A DNA stretch of 64,000 bases from Nitrospira sp. (GCA_024760525.1 CP060499.1:3803501-3867500), one strand, 5' to 3'. Shown: positions 34,294-44,586, numbered from the stretch's first letter. Made by a program: numbers and translations. The notes: generated by a model from the sequence alone, not told the origin.

Positions 34294-37200
34294 TCAGTCA
34301 CGTTGATGCACCCAGTTCACATAGCGGCTGTAGTTGCCTTCGAGATTCGCGTCGCCTTGAGTGAACGCGCCGGTAGACATTTGGATGTTAAAGCTACACC
34401 CTTGCCCGCAGTGGATCGTTCCGCTCGAGGCAAGACCAGTTCCTAAGGACATCTTCGCATTTACATTGGTATTGCCGCCGGATGTCGCCGTGCCGATTAC
34501 AGGAGCTGTCGACGCCGTTCCGGTCTTATAGAAGAGCGCATACAGGTAGCTTGTGCCATCCGACGCGCAAAAGTCGTTCGTCGGGGCAAATGTTGGAAAG
34601 AATATCGACCCCGCTACCAAGGTCGGGTTGACCACGGAACGTTCGGCCGAATAGTTCGTTGTCACGAAAGTCGTTGGATTTGTGATGCTGGCCGGCCCAG
34701 GCAACGTAACACGCCAGCCATCCTTCGAGGCAACCAAGCCCATCATCGACGTCGTTCCGGTGCCGTTGAAGGTCGTGACGCCTGTATTGGTTGGATCTGT
34801 CACTTCATTCGTGCTCCCACTGCAGACAATACAGATCACCGCCTTGGTGACATCCACGAGATCATCATCCAGACAACTCACTGTGGAAGTCTCGGTACAG
34901 GTGGCACTCAGCACAGAATCCTTGATTCCGAAAATCCGCTGAATCGTATTATCGACCTTGTCGGCATTACTGAAATACCGACCAGTTCCAAAAAATACCC
35001 ACATCTTGTCTGTGTCATCCAGGGTCACGGCCGGAGCCGACGCAGAAGGTCCAACCTCCACGGTCGTCCCAAGAGTTGCGTCGTAGAACGTGTCGATCAC
35101 TTCCGTCGGAGTTCGGTTGACTCCATTAGCTATGCCCCATGTCGTTGGACTGCACGGCGCTGCGCTGCATCCCATGGTGAGACGATGGAGCTTGCCTCGC
35201 CATGGGAGGGCTCCGTCGTGGGCGGTCCGCATCATGTACGCTACGTCTGTCCTCCAGTCGGAATCCTTATCTACCGCAACTACATGACCCAAGAATGATT
35301 GCCATGAGCCGACCGGCATGGTCGTCAAACTCCCACCCGCGGCCACCTTAGGCCCCTTCTTTAGGTCTACGGTATATAGCTTTGCAGTCTGTGGCGAAGC
35401 GGCGGTGAGATCCGCCTGATACCCGTTCGGTCCAGATCCAAACAGGACATACCACTTTTCATTGGCTGGATTGATGGGACTGTCTGTCTTCGGGTTCATG
35501 CGAGCAACCGCTGGATAACTTGTGGTCAGCCCAAGGCCACTGTCGGTAAATACCCAGAGCACCTTGGGATCGACTTCAGGATTGGTGACATCCAAAGCGA
35601 AGTATGCACTGTAGAATGTGCGCGGCACACCTCCAATCGTGACCGTCATCGGCGGTGCCCCCGAGCCTGCGGCACAGTTCCCACAGCTGCCACCCATCCG
35701 AAATCCTCCGATCAGCACGGTTCCCCAACCACCCGGGTGATCGGCATCCGGTGTAAAGATTCTCGCTTCAGTAATCGTCGGCTTGAGATCGACGTAGTAC
35801 ACGTGTGTGTAATCCGTCCTGGCAAGCCACTGGAGATGAGGCAACAATTCCTGGGGAATATAGGCCCAGAGCTCCGACCCAAGACTTAAGCCGCTGGAAT
35901 TGTCCGTTGGGTTCTTCGTGTACCAGCCATGCTCCGTAACGGCCGCTGTCGTAGGATCATCACCCTTGTGGTAGTAGCCTCCGTTGAATGCATGAAGCAT
36001 CCCATCATTCGCGCCGACATAGACCACCTGACGTCGGGTTCGATATTTCGCATAAAAGGCTGTGTAGGTGGCATCTCCAAAGGCCAAATCGTAGCGTGCC
36101 TTGGGGGCGCCCACTACCGTCGGGGTTGAGTGAATCGGATCACCCAGCTTCCAGACCTTGAAGTTCCCGCTTCCAATCGGAACCTCGAGCATCCTGGTCC
36201 TCAATCCCGCAATCTCATCACCGCGAATGAAGTTGATCAAATTCGTAGCGTTGGTGCTCCCGGCGCAGGTATCGGCTGCGTATCTTAAATAGGCCCGAAG
36301 CGCCGCACAGTTAGCCGTACTGAAATCAATCTGCTCTGTGGGGTCGACAATCCCGTCATTATTGGTGTCTACCCACGTAATCACCTTGCGTGAGGCCGAG
36401 GCCGTGTTCGCAAGTTCTTTGCCCGCCTCCCAAATGGGCTTGATTGACTTGAGATCGCCGGTGACCGTGGGTGTCGCACTATCGGCCACTCCGTCAGCCG
36501 GACTCGTATCGGCGTACTTGTCGACGAGTACTTTCTGATACGTCGGACTTGCGGGATTATTGTCGTAGCGCGTCGTGACGATTAGATCAGCATCGTAGGT
36601 CAAGACGCCGTCCTGGTTTGTATCCTCTCTGAAATTACCGAATCCGTCTACGAAGAGTGCGTGCGCGTACCCCGTCCACTTGACATTCGCTCCGCCCTGA
36701 CCGACGTCACTCGTGTAGAAATAGGCTTGATAGATCGATCCTTCACCGGTGGCGGAAGTCGCAAGCACCGAAATGGAGGTACCTGACGCACTTTTCCTCA
36801 GGATTGCGGTAATGGTCGCCATCAGGCGGTCCTGCAAATCATCGACATTGGATGACTCAAAATAGTTGTCCGGAATTCCATCCGTGCCTGGAGCACCAGT
36901 GGCATTGATGACCTTATCCCATTCAGACACTTGGTCAGGAAGGTTATTCCCGTTACTGTCCTCAAAGCCTCCGAGTTTCGCTGTATGCATGAGAATCTCT
37001 CGACCAGCGATGTTTCCGAAGGCGAAAAATGTGTAGACAGTGAGATTCTGCAAGCCCGGCAAACAGTGGCCAGTCAAGCTCAGGACTGAAATGACGCCAT
37101 CGGCTGACCCGTTACAAGGCCGTAGATCATTCGTATGAGCCCAAAAGGCCACATCATCCAGGTAATGGTTTCCACTGTCATCATAATCAGTTTTGTGCTC

Positions 37201-38631
37201 GCCAAGAAGAGTTGCCGGTGGAGTCGAATTGTTGGTATTGCACGTCCCGTTCGGTGCATGAATGGTCGCATTGCCTCCCGTACAATGGAGGCCGTGTTGT
37301 CCGTGAGCGTAGTCCCGCAATCCGACTGGAATATTGGTGTCCTGCGTTGGCGCTCCATCCGTGACAAGGATCACGAAAGTTTTACAACATGCGACCTGTG
37401 TGGAAGTTGTTGCCCAGGCCGGCGTGTGGTTGCTGCCGAAAAAGTACGGGTCCCGGCCGCACCCATTCGTAATGTAGCCGGCGGGGCACGCTTCTGTGCC
37501 GGTCAGAACCGAGATTTCTGATCCGCCTATCGAACCTACTCCTGTCCCCTGGAACGCCACGCCGTTCGAATTGCCCCCTGCATAGGCAATGGGATATACG
37601 TATGCTGTGGTGAGATAGGTCGAATTGATTTGGGCAATGTAGCGAGTCGTTTCGTAGAGCGATTCTGACAGAGGTGTCCAGGTCGAGGGGAAGGATTCCT
37701 GAACCGCGTCGATCATGGCAGCTGTATTTGTATTAAACGTCTCTACGCCTGTTCCGGAAAAGTCGATCGATTGGCGGGACCCGACACCGACCAGCATGCG
37801 GGCACCGTCCCCAGTCGGTTTGAATTCAAAGAGCCCGAATCGTGCTTGCGCGCCAATCTGTTGGATGGTACCGGTCGGTTCAGCGCTATAGCCAATCTTG
37901 AGTTCGTATTTCCGCTGGCTGAAGCCATCGCCGCAGTTGCTATCAAAATTATTGTCGTTGTCTACGCAAAAATAAGCGGCGTCGGTGCCGATATAGATCG
38001 TGCCTGGATTAGTCCCTCTGTCGGCTGAAGGAATCCTTCCCAAATAGGTGTTGGGGCCGGCACCAGCATTGTAGTTCACTGCGGCAAGTTCGGTATTCAC
38101 ACCAGAAGCTTGGGCTCTAACGGTCTTCAAGGCGGGGGTTCCGTTCGTGGGACAGGTTCCGTCGGCCGCACGAGCGACGAAGCAGTCTCCCCCAATCATG
38201 GCTTTTTTCAGGGCGTCGAACCGCCGAAACGTCGCCCAATTCACGAAATTGCCATCCCATTCTGTGTTACCGCACGCTGTTGCCAAGGTTGCCTTGACTG
38301 TGGCTGGCTCAAAGCGTGCATCGGCACCGGAGTCGTAGGTATAACAACGCAATGTGTCGAAATAGCCGGACCAGTTGGTTGTATTAACGAATTGGTCACC
38401 GCCTCCATCTGAACAATCTCCGTCATCATTGCGATCGCATCCAAGACCACTCATACTCCCGGAATTATCCAGCACGAGAATGATATTCGGCGCAACCTGA
38501 TCGCTGACGAACGGTGGCACGGCGAAGTATTGATCCATCGTTTGGGCATGGCTGACGCCGGTCCCTACAAGACATCCCACCAACACAAACATCCGAATGG
38601 TCCCACGAAGTACAACATCCCCGCATTTCAT
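34294..38631 (-). CDS. pilY1: PilY1-type type IV pilus tip/assembly protein
   Basis: A 1,445-residue exported protein. The start at 38631 follows GGAGGGTG and gives a signal peptide (to about VSHAQT). The N-terminal region is a von Willebrand A domain with the MIDAS motif LVLDNSGSMSG. Acidic D-x-N-x-D-G loops occur in the middle (DTNQDGVLTYDAD, DTNNDGIVDPTEQ), consistent with calcium binding. The C-terminal half is the PilY1 beta-propeller (VVYVGANDGMLHAFNGG). It contains many Cys, probably disulfide-bonded. PilY1 caps the pilus with minor pilins and mediates adhesion or surface sensing. It is the last large gene of a minor-pilin operon. Confidence 0.95.
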   Translation of the reverse strand: MKCGDVVLRGTIRMFVLVGCLVGTGVSHAQTMDQYFAVPPFVSDQVAPNIILVLDNSGSMSGLGCDRNDDGDCSDGGGDQFVNTTNWSGYFDTLRCYTYDSGADARFEPATVKATLATACGNTEWDGNFVNWATFRRFDALKKAMIGGDCFVARAADGTCPTNGTPALKTVRAQASGVNTELAAVNYNAGAGPNTYLGRIPSADRGTNPGTIYIGTDAAYFCVDNDNNFDSNCGDGFSQRKYELKIGYSAEPTGTIQQIGAQARFGLFEFKPTGDGARMLVGVGSRQSIDFSGTGVETFNTNTAAMIDAVQESFPSTWTPLSESLYETTRYIAQINSTYLTTAYVYPIAYAGGNSNGVAFQGTGVGSIGGSEISVLTGTEACPAGYITNGCGRDPYFFGSNHTPAWATTSTQVACCKTFVILVTDGAPTQDTNIPVGLRDYAHGQHGLHCTGGNATIHAPNGTCNTNNSTPPATLLGEHKTDYDDSGNHYLDDVAFWAHTNDLRPCNGSADGVISVLSLTGHCLPGLQNLTVYTFFAFGNIAGREILMHTAKLGGFEDSNGNNLPDQVSEWDKVINATGAPGTDGIPDNYFESSNVDDLQDRLMATITAILRKSASGTSISVLATSATGEGSIYQAYFYTSDVGQGGANVKWTGYAHALFVDGFGNFREDTNQDGVLTYDADLIVTTRYDNNPASPTYQKVLVDKYADTSPADGVADSATPTVTGDLKSIKPIWEAGKELANTASASRKVITWVDTNNDGIVDPTEQIDFSTANCAALRAYLRYAADTCAGSTNATNLINFIRGDEIAGLRTRMLEVPIGSGNFKVWKLGDPIHSTPTVVGAPKARYDLAFGDATYTAFYAKYRTRRQVVYVGANDGMLHAFNGGYYHKGDDPTTAAVTEHGWYTKNPTDNSSGLSLGSELWAYIPQELLPHLQWLARTDYTHVYYVDLKPTITEARIFTPDADHPGGWGTVLIGGFRMGGSCGNCAAGSGAPPMTVTIGGVPRTFYSAYFALDVTNPEVDPKVLWVFTDSGLGLTTSYPAVARMNPKTDSPINPANEKWYVLFGSGPNGYQADLTAASPQTAKLYTVDLKKGPKVAAGGSLTTMPVGSWQSFLGHVVAVDKDSDWRTDVAYMMRTAHDGALPWRGKLHRLTMGCSAAPCSPTTWGIANGVNRTPTEVIDTFYDATLGTTVEVGPSASAPAVTLDDTDKMWVFFGTGRYFSNADKVDNTIQRIFGIKDSVLSATCTETSTVSCLDDDLVDVTKAVICIVCSGSTNEVTDPTNTGVTTFNGTGTTSMMGLVASKDGWRVTLPGPASITNPTTFVTTNYSAERSVVNPTLVAGSIFFPTFAPTNDFCASDGTSYLYALFYKTGTASTAPVIGTATSGGNTNVNAKMSLGTGLASSGTIHCGQGCSFNIQMSTGAFTQGDANLEGNYSRYVNWVHQRD

Positions 38632-38682
38632 GGCACCCTCCATTGACTTTCTTTCGGCGTGCTGGCTCGCATTGTTCGCTAC

Positions 38683-39033
38683 TTACCGCGGCAAATACAG
38701 TAACATCCAGTCGATCTTGTCTGTGGTCCCTTTTTGAATGCGATATTTCGCATCGATATCCACTCGAATGGCGGTTGGCGCCAATGGATCACCATGGCGA
38801 TCGACGAGCACAACCTCAGGTGTGAGACTAAATGTACGCCCGTCAATTTGAAACGTCGCTTCATATACTGCGGTGATTGTTCCCTTGGGATAACTGGTCA
38901 TAGCGGAGGGAAGCGGCTCATCGGCACGACTTATTTGAGCTACTCCCGCGCCAGCCAAAACGAGGATCGAACAAAGAACTATCAGCTTGCGAAGATCCAG
39001 CGATGAATGACTACCCTGACTTTTGAGTTTCAT
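38683..39033 (-). CDS. Small exported protein in the pilus operon
   Basis: A 116-residue protein starting at ATG 39033 (MKLKSQG...), with an N-terminal hydrophobic segment (LIVLCSILVLAGAGVA) followed by a short beta-rich mature part (KGTITAVYEATFQIDGRTFSLTPEVVLVDRHG). It lies between the PilX-like gene and pilY1, 51 bp from the latter, and is probably an accessory pilus protein. The fold resembles small periplasmic beta proteins with a PilP-like flavour, but no family is certain. Confidence 0.7.
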   Translation of the reverse strand: MKLKSQGSHSSLDLRKLIVLCSILVLAGAGVAQISRADEPLPSAMTSYPKGTITAVYEATFQIDGRTFSLTPEVVLVDRHGDPLAPTAIRVDIDAKYRIQKGTTDKIDWMLLYLPR

Positions 39034-39063
39034 AGTGTTGCATGGCCTCCCACCCATCATGTC

Positions 39064-39687
39064 TTAACCATTCGTCGCTCGTTTCACGCATCCTTCCCCA
39101 GTGGTGTTAAGGCAATCGAAGGTCACAATCACCCGACTGGTGGCACCCGTCGCTGCATTTGCCGCCACACAGTCCACTCGATAGAACTGATCAAAGGTTG
39201 GCTTGTCCGGATCAGCGAAATCACTGCCGGTTCGTCGCTTGGAATAAAGAAAATCGATGTCCCCATTGACGATATAGCCATTCACATTCATTGTAAGATT
39301 TGGCGCATTACCCGCCCCAACAGGGGTGTCGGGGTAATTTCGAAATGCCAGTGCTCCGTTAATTTCCTGGGTAAATACCCCCTGATTGATAGCCGGCACC
39401 GGTCCCTGAGGTGCAATGAGTACAGCTGCCTGACCGGTCATTTGAGGATCCTCCATCGTCAATCGAATTGCGCGGACCGCGGATCCCACACATGCCTCTG
39501 CGGCATCCGTTCCCTCTTCAACCATGCGGACTGCTCCAGCCATTGAGTTTTCCATTCCCGTCATTGTCAGTGCTGCAACGCCGAGAGCACCGATGATCAA
39601 CATCAGCAACATCACCGTCATGAATGACGTGCCACGCTCATTGCTGAGCGTCCAGACTTCACTCGGAACCACACGAGAAATCCTCAT
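39064..39687 (-). CDS. pilX: PilX-like minor pilin
   Basis: A 207-residue protein. ATG 39687 sits directly after the stop of the pilW-like gene; the longer open frame is an artefact. The N-terminus (SNERGTSFMTVMLLMLIIGALGVAALTMTGMENSM) has the PilX pattern: a short leader ending in Gly, then a hydrophobic helix with Glu at mature position ~24 rather than 5. Four Cys occur in the C-terminal half. It probably helps prime pilus assembly together with PilV, PilW, FimT and PilY1. Confidence 0.85.
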   Translation of the reverse strand: MRISRVVPSEVWTLSNERGTSFMTVMLLMLIIGALGVAALTMTGMENSMAGAVRMVEEGTDAAEACVGSAVRAIRLTMEDPQMTGQAAVLIAPQGPVPAINQGVFTQEINGALAFRNYPDTPVGAGNAPNLTMNVNGYIVNGDIDFLYSKRRTGSDFADPDKPTFDQFYRVDCVAANAATGATSRVIVTFDCLNTTGEGCVKRATNG

Positions 39688-39689
39688 AG

Positions 39690-40919
39690 TTAGAGCCTTT
39701 GGTTGCGGAGTTCGATCGTTCGAGTCAGAATGCGCCGGCGAAACTGAAAATAGTTCGCCTGCTGTGTCGGAGATGCGGTGTCGCCAGGAGCAAAGAGCCC
39801 ATTCGCGTGGTTGTGATCGCTGATGACAGGGAAGGTGGTCGTATGCAGTGGAGTCGATTGGGCTTCCCCCATGCCTTGATCGGCTCTGGTTTGACGTGCG
39901 ACGATGTTGACCTGAGCCAGCCGAATCGTGCTGGGTGTCATGCGATTCCCATACGGTGCGGCCACACCAAACCAATTTCGATTCGTGATGAAATCAGCCT
40001 GGTCGAACTGATTCGAAAGATTGAGATCGTCCGGCTGCAAATCAGGCCTACCGTTATTGACACGAGGGTCACAGCCATCACAGGCATAGGCGAGTTGCAG
40101 ATCCTCGACTCCGTCCATGATAGGGATGCATCCTGAATTCACCTGATTACAGTTGGGCGGCCCACCAAGACCTACGAGTGCGGCCGGAACAGCGCCACGG
40201 ACGAGACAGGGGGTAGCTCCCTGGCAGAGATTGAGGGCATCAGGAGGAGGAATCACCTGGTACGTGATGCATTGCAGCAAATACACCTGCGCCCCAGTCC
40301 CAAAAGCCGTGGGAGCAGGAATCGCTGGATTCAGCGTCAAGCTTCCTGGATTGACAGACTGAATCCTTGAACCAGCAACGCCACCGATTGACACAGGCAT
40401 GCCAAGCAGCGCCGCCGCACCACCAGGAATCGCATTCCCCATCGCTGTAGTCGCATTTGCCGGCAAGGGAATACTCGCTATCGATACATCGATTCCTCCA
40501 ATAGTACCGGGTGCTACAGGAACGAAGACTTGCCACAGTGGTCCCACCGCAGTAATGGAGTTTGTCATTGGAACAACCATTGAGATGGTATCCGGGCCGG
40601 TGTCTGCTCCAAGAGGGTTGTTGTCGCCTGGGACCAAGGACGAAGGCGTGCCGTTGATGTGGCATCCCCCTACCGCCGTTGAAAGACCGCGCATCCCGAA
40701 TCCGGCTAACTTGAGATCGGCCGTGATCATGTCCATGGCATTCCGCGCCGTTGCCTGCGTGCTTCCTACTTGTCCGGTTATGCGCGTGGTCTTCTGACTG
40801 ACGACCAGAGCTCCAAACCCGGCCGCAATGATGGCCGTCGTCATCGCCGTCGCGACCATGATCTCCGTCAGTGTAAAGCCTCTCTGGCTCTGGTCTCGCG
40901 AATCGGATAATTGTCTCAT
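39690..40919 (-). CDS. pilW: PilW-like minor pilin
   Basis: A 409-residue prepilin-type protein. The start at 40919 puts the class III leader SQRG/FTLTEIMVATAMTT close to the N-terminus, with Glu5 of the mature pilin present. A long helix and a large globular domain follow, the latter with Cys-rich loops (LCQGATPCLV, AYACDGCDP). The length is typical of PilW. It is processed by the prepilin peptidase encoded at 48028-48813. Confidence 0.9.
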   Translation of the reverse strand: MRQLSDSRDQSQRGFTLTEIMVATAMTTAIIAAGFGALVVSQKTTRITGQVGSTQATARNAMDMITADLKLAGFGMRGLSTAVGGCHINGTPSSLVPGDNNPLGADTGPDTISMVVPMTNSITAVGPLWQVFVPVAPGTIGGIDVSIASIPLPANATTAMGNAIPGGAAALLGMPVSIGGVAGSRIQSVNPGSLTLNPAIPAPTAFGTGAQVYLLQCITYQVIPPPDALNLCQGATPCLVRGAVPAALVGLGGPPNCNQVNSGCIPIMDGVEDLQLAYACDGCDPRVNNGRPDLQPDDLNLSNQFDQADFITNRNWFGVAAPYGNRMTPSTIRLAQVNIVARQTRADQGMGEAQSTPLHTTTFPVISDHNHANGLFAPGDTASPTQQANYFQFRRRILTRTIELRNQRL

Positions 40920-40964
40920 TGCGAGTCCCCCGCGTATCCTCTTGGTGGTCCTCATCAAGAAGCC

Positions 40965-41492
40965 TTATTCCGGCTCAATCAGTGTTTGGAAGGCCACTGC
41001 TCTTGCCCGTTGTCCCGCGGCACGATCATTCCACTGAAGCCGTACTGTGACTTGTACAGCGCTTGAATCAGCTCGTAGTGGAATCACAGGAGCAGCTTGG
41101 ACCGTACCTCGTGCATTGAGCAGGTTCGTGGCTAGAACCAAAGTTCGCCACTGAGTACAATCACCTTGGATCGCTCTTGTCGCCGCTTGCGAAGCGGCGA
41201 TCGCAGGAAATGGCATGGCTGGCAGGGGAGCAGGAATCCCGCCGGCTAAACAGTTCCCCGGCCCTGTGGTGTCCAAGTTGTTGTAGGCCCAAGCGAAGCG
41301 TCGATTGCTTTGGATCCTCTCCATCATGTCGGCCGCGACATTGGTGACAATGGATAAGTCGTTGGCATCAACGTTCTTCGTAAATGACACGCCTTGCATG
41401 GCAGCCATGCCCATGACCCCCACACCGAGGATGGCCGCGGAGATCATCACCTCAGCCAACGTAAATCCTTTTTCATTGCGTACTTTCAACAT
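40965..41492 (-). CDS. pilV: PilV-like minor pilin
   Basis: A 175-residue prepilin. ATG 41492 follows AAGG at good spacing. Leader NEKG/FTLAEVMISAAILGVGVMGMAAMQ with Glu5; the IALMGM-type motif at the end of the helix is characteristic of PilV/GspI. Part of the fimT-pilV-pilW-pilX-pilY1 operon. Confidence 0.9.
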   Translation of the reverse strand: MLKVRNEKGFTLAEVMISAAILGVGVMGMAAMQGVSFTKNVDANDLSIVTNVAADMMERIQSNRRFAWAYNNLDTTGPGNCLAGGIPAPLPAMPFPAIAASQAATRAIQGDCTQWRTLVLATNLLNARGTVQAAPVIPLRADSSAVQVTVRLQWNDRAAGQRARAVAFQTLIEPE

Positions 41493-41508
41493 TCGCTTAC
41501 CTTCTTGT

Positions 41509-42021
41509 TCACGATGTTTCATTGATGGTGCACGGATTAATCGCTCGTCGACACCAGGTCACCTTTCCCGAGGGCATCAATGAAATTGTGTAAATGAGAT
41601 TTGAGTCTCGCGTACTCTGCAGCTGAACGGTTTGGACAGCCAAGGGTGTGGTGCTCAACCCTCGAGGAGTAAAGCCGAGTGGGTTCACCGGTAAGGGCGT
41701 TATGAAGCGTACGTTCTGGGGAAGGATTTCGGTGCTCAAAGGAGCGGTAAATGCCACTGTGTCTAGTCCCGCTGGAACACTCGCCGGTGTAGCGGCAATC
41801 AAGATATTGCGGCTGATCGCTGAAGAACGAGCAAGGACCAACCGGTTATAAAGACTGGTCGTAGCTTGATAGAGCTCATGCTTTGCGTACATCTGAAGAA
41901 AACTCGGAACAGACACTGCCGCCGCGATGCCTATAATCGCCCCGACTATGGCAATTTCTACCAAAGTGAAGCCACTTTCGTTTGAACGGAGCTTGCTCAT
42001 GGGTTTTGCTGTTTGCTTCAT
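41509..42021 (-). CDS. fimT: FimT/GspH-like minor pilin
   Basis: A 170-residue prepilin with leader NESG/FTLVEIAIVGAIIGIAAAVSVPSFLQMY. The central AKHELYQATTSLYNRLVLARSSAISRN is the FimT/GspH signature, and the C-terminus has the usual beta sheet and a disulfide-capable Cys pair (WCRRAINPCT). ATG 42021 has AGGAAA upstream. It is the first gene of the first minor-pilin operon. Confidence 0.9.
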   Translation of the reverse strand: MKQTAKPMSKLRSNESGFTLVEIAIVGAIIGIAAAVSVPSFLQMYAKHELYQATTSLYNRLVLARSSAISRNILIAATPASVPAGLDTVAFTAPLSTEILPQNVRFITPLPVNPLGFTPRGLSTTPLAVQTVQLQSTRDSNLIYTISLMPSGKVTWCRRAINPCTINETS

Positions 42022-42037
42022 GGCGTTTCCTAATCGA

Positions 42038-42051
42038 GCAAGGGGCATGCC
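42038..42051 (-). promoter_or_regulatory. Possible sigma54-type promoter element (fimT operon)
   Basis: The minus strand reads GGCATG-CCCC-TTGC, that is GG-N10-GC as in the -24/-12 boxes. The predicted start point (~42026) falls almost on the SD of the chosen fimT start, which weakens the call unless the downstream ATG at 42000 is used. Confidence 0.25.
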
Positions 42052-42288
42052 GTTTTAAGCGAGTCGTTTCCTCCACCTAACTTCTTGATTTTATGGCAAT
42101 CCTTATCCGACGAGATCCAATGAGCGCGGCCATTTTTCGCGCGAATGCACGACAATTTTCGGCTGAGGCGCTGTACCGTTTCGTACGGGAGAGCGGATGT
42201 CTTTGGTTGACAGAATGCGCAATCACCACTAGGGTTCTTGTTGAGGCAACTACGGATGGGCAGCGCCAATCAAGCACAGGGAGTCTAA

Positions 42289-42630
42289 ATGCCGGCTCGC
42301 GAGCGGTGGATGACACAGGAATCTCGTAAGGTCCCACGATTTGCCATCCAACTTCCTTGTAAATTCGGCCACGTTGCTCACAAGACCGAGGGAACAGCCC
42401 TGAACCTTTCGTCACAGGGATGTGCCATCACGGCGGAGCAACTTCCCGCCATCTCGACTTATGTTTCTCTGGAGATTGATTTGCTAAACGGGGAGGCGCC
42501 GGCTGACATTGAACTGGCAGCCGTTCGCTGGGTCTCAGGGCATCGATGCGGGTTGGAATTTATCAAAGTTGCGCCCGAGATGCTTCTGAAGCTGAAGACG
42601 TTCGTATCGATGTTGGAGCAGACCCCTTAG
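42289..42630 (+). CDS. PilZ-domain protein
   Basis: A 113-residue single-domain protein. It has the PilZ c-di-GMP signatures ESRKVPRF (RxxxR variant) and NLSSQGCAI (D/NxSxxG), followed by the beta barrel ending in RCGLEFIKV. It may couple c-di-GMP to the pilus system around it. The R-x-x-x-R spacing reads R-K-V-P-R, so ligand binding is plausible. GGGAG precedes the ATG. It is the only plus-strand gene inside the pilus region. Confidence 0.88.
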   Translation: MPARERWMTQESRKVPRFAIQLPCKFGHVAHKTEGTALNLSSQGCAITAEQLPAISTYVSLEIDLLNGEAPADIELAAVRWVSGHRCGLEFIKVAPEMLLKLKTFVSMLEQTP

Positions 42631-42661
42631 CAAACTCAGTGGTTCGTATTTACTACTCGCG

Positions 42662-44416
42662 CTACTTTATCGCTACGGCGCGGACCTGCCGGTATGTCGT
42701 AACACCCTTCAGCACTTTTTGAATGCCATTTTGCAGCAGTGTGGCCATTCCATCGCGCATTGCCACACTGAGGATTTCAGCCGTTCGCGCCCTCCCTTGA
42801 ATCAGGTTTTTGATGTCCTCAGATGCGACCAGGAGTTCATGCAACGCCACCCGTCCCTTAAACCCACTGTGATTGCAGACATCACAACCCTTTCCACGAT
42901 AGAGAGTGAAGTCGTCGGTGTACATCACGCCAAGCTTATCCCAATACCGCGCTCCGTAGCCTTGCACCAATTCGTCGTATTCCTGTTGAGTCGGATGATA
43001 GCCCTCTTTGCACTGGAGGCAAAGACGTTTACAGAGACGCATCGCGAGTATCCCCAACATCGCATCCGCAAAGTTGAACGAATCGCACCCCATATCCAGT
43101 AATCGAGTGACGGTTTCTACCGCACTGTTGGTATGCAGCGTGCTCATCACCAGATGACCGGTGAGCGAGGCTTCTATCGCAGTATCGGCCGTTTCTTTAT
43201 CGCGCATCTCTCCGATCATGATCACGTCCGGGTCGGCTCGAAGGAATGCGCGCATCGCCGAGGCAAAGGTAAACCCGATCTTTGGATGCACCTGCACTTG
43301 CCTGAGACCCTCCTGTGTGATCTCGATGGGGTCTTCGGCGGTCCAAATTTTTCGCTCATCCGTGTTGATGTGTTGCATGACGGCATGCAACGTGGTGGTT
43401 TTCCCTGAGCCGGTCGGTCCCACACAGAGGAAAATTCCATGTGGACGCTCGGAAAGCGCCTTGACGGTCTCCAGCACGTCCGGCGAAAAGTCCATCGCCT
43501 CCAACGGCATCGTTTCCTTGGCGGTCAGAAGACGCAGCACGACATCTTCATTGCTTCCTGCGGTCGGCAATGTGGCGACGCGTAATTCGATTTCCCGATC
43601 CTTCGCCAATTTATAACGGATCTTTCCGTCTTGAGGTTTCCTTCGCTCGGCAATATCCAAGTTGGCCATGATCTTCAGACGCGAGACAATGGCTCGTCGA
43701 TAGACTGCCGGGATCCGCATGTACGTAAAACACGTCCCATCGACACGGAACCGCACAGCTGTTTCTTTGCGATCCGAATAGGGCTCTACGTGCACATCGG
43801 ACGCCCCTAATCGATACGCTTCGGCGATAATCTGGTTGGTCAGGCGCACGATGGCTGAATCGTTTTCATCGATCTCGCCCGACTCGCCATCACCGTGTCG
43901 CTCGATACCGGCCTCATCGACGAGTTCCCCAAGAATCTCAGTGATCGAGCCGCCATTGGCCTGGCCTGTTGCGACAAGGAGGTATTGCTCGATGTCCCTC
44001 CGAAGCCCGACAGAGAAGCGGACCGTCGTGCCGGGGAACGCGCGACGGATATCGAGACCTTTTTCTAAGTCGTGGGGATCGTTGATGACGATATCAAGCA
44101 CGGTTCCCTGTCGCTTCATGGGAATCCAGGAGTTTCTTCTGAGATAATCGAAACTGAGGTTCTTTAAGAGTTCCGGGTCGATGACGGTCCGTTCATCATA
44201 GGAAACATACGGACATTGATAGAATTCGCTGAGCGCTGATCCGAGTGCGGCTCTCGGCACACGATACTTCTCGAGCAAGATGGTTTCCAGATCTACTTCC
44301 CTTGATAACGATTCCTCCACCGCCGCTTCGAGTTCGGTCTGACTGATGAGCCCACGATAGGCGATACAGTCCAAAAGACTGCGCGCCATCGTCATCTTGC
44401 GAGGTGGTTTGGCCAT
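42662..44416 (-). CDS. pilB: PilB/GspE-type assembly ATPase
   Basis: A 584-residue ATPase that powers pilus or pseudopilus assembly. The N-terminal MshEN-like domain (about 10-150) is followed by the core: Walker A GPTGSGKTTTLHAV, Asp box, Walker B region VIMIGEMRDKETAD and LHTNSAVETVTRLLD. A tetracysteine zinc motif (CLQC ... CDVC) identifies an extension rather than retraction ATPase. ATG 44416 (MAKPPRKM) is preferred over an upstream open start. No PilC or PilT gene lies in the window. PilB versus GspE cannot be decided from sequence alone. Confidence 0.9.
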   Translation of the reverse strand: MAKPPRKMTMARSLLDCIAYRGLISQTELEAAVEESLSREVDLETILLEKYRVPRAALGSALSEFYQCPYVSYDERTVIDPELLKNLSFDYLRRNSWIPMKRQGTVLDIVINDPHDLEKGLDIRRAFPGTTVRFSVGLRRDIEQYLLVATGQANGGSITEILGELVDEAGIERHGDGESGEIDENDSAIVRLTNQIIAEAYRLGASDVHVEPYSDRKETAVRFRVDGTCFTYMRIPAVYRRAIVSRLKIMANLDIAERRKPQDGKIRYKLAKDREIELRVATLPTAGSNEDVVLRLLTAKETMPLEAMDFSPDVLETVKALSERPHGIFLCVGPTGSGKTTTLHAVMQHINTDERKIWTAEDPIEITQEGLRQVQVHPKIGFTFASAMRAFLRADPDVIMIGEMRDKETADTAIEASLTGHLVMSTLHTNSAVETVTRLLDMGCDSFNFADAMLGILAMRLCKRLCLQCKEGYHPTQQEYDELVQGYGARYWDKLGVMYTDDFTLYRGKGCDVCNHSGFKGRVALHELLVASEDIKNLIQGRARTAEILSVAMRDGMATLLQNGIQKVLKGVTTYRQVRAVAIK

Positions 44417-44586
44417 CTGTGGCTTTTTCAGACAGGCAGCGGAAAGAACGTGCCGTTTACCATGCGCTTCAGCACCGTGCGTGATCATTCTATCTCATCC
44501 CGCGTCGCCGACAATAAGAAGTTGCTTTTGTACGCTATGTGCACGCCTTACCCGCTCGCCGAGACACCACAGGCGGCGTATGCAAT

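Noticed and set aside
39064..39975. 303-residue version of the PilX-like protein
   Set aside because: The extension covers the pilW-like gene in another frame; the prepilin-type start at 39687 follows the pilW stop directly.
42289..42630. PilZ domain as the output of a larger signalling protein
   Set aside because: The frame contains only one PilZ domain; no fused receiver or GGDEF domain is present.
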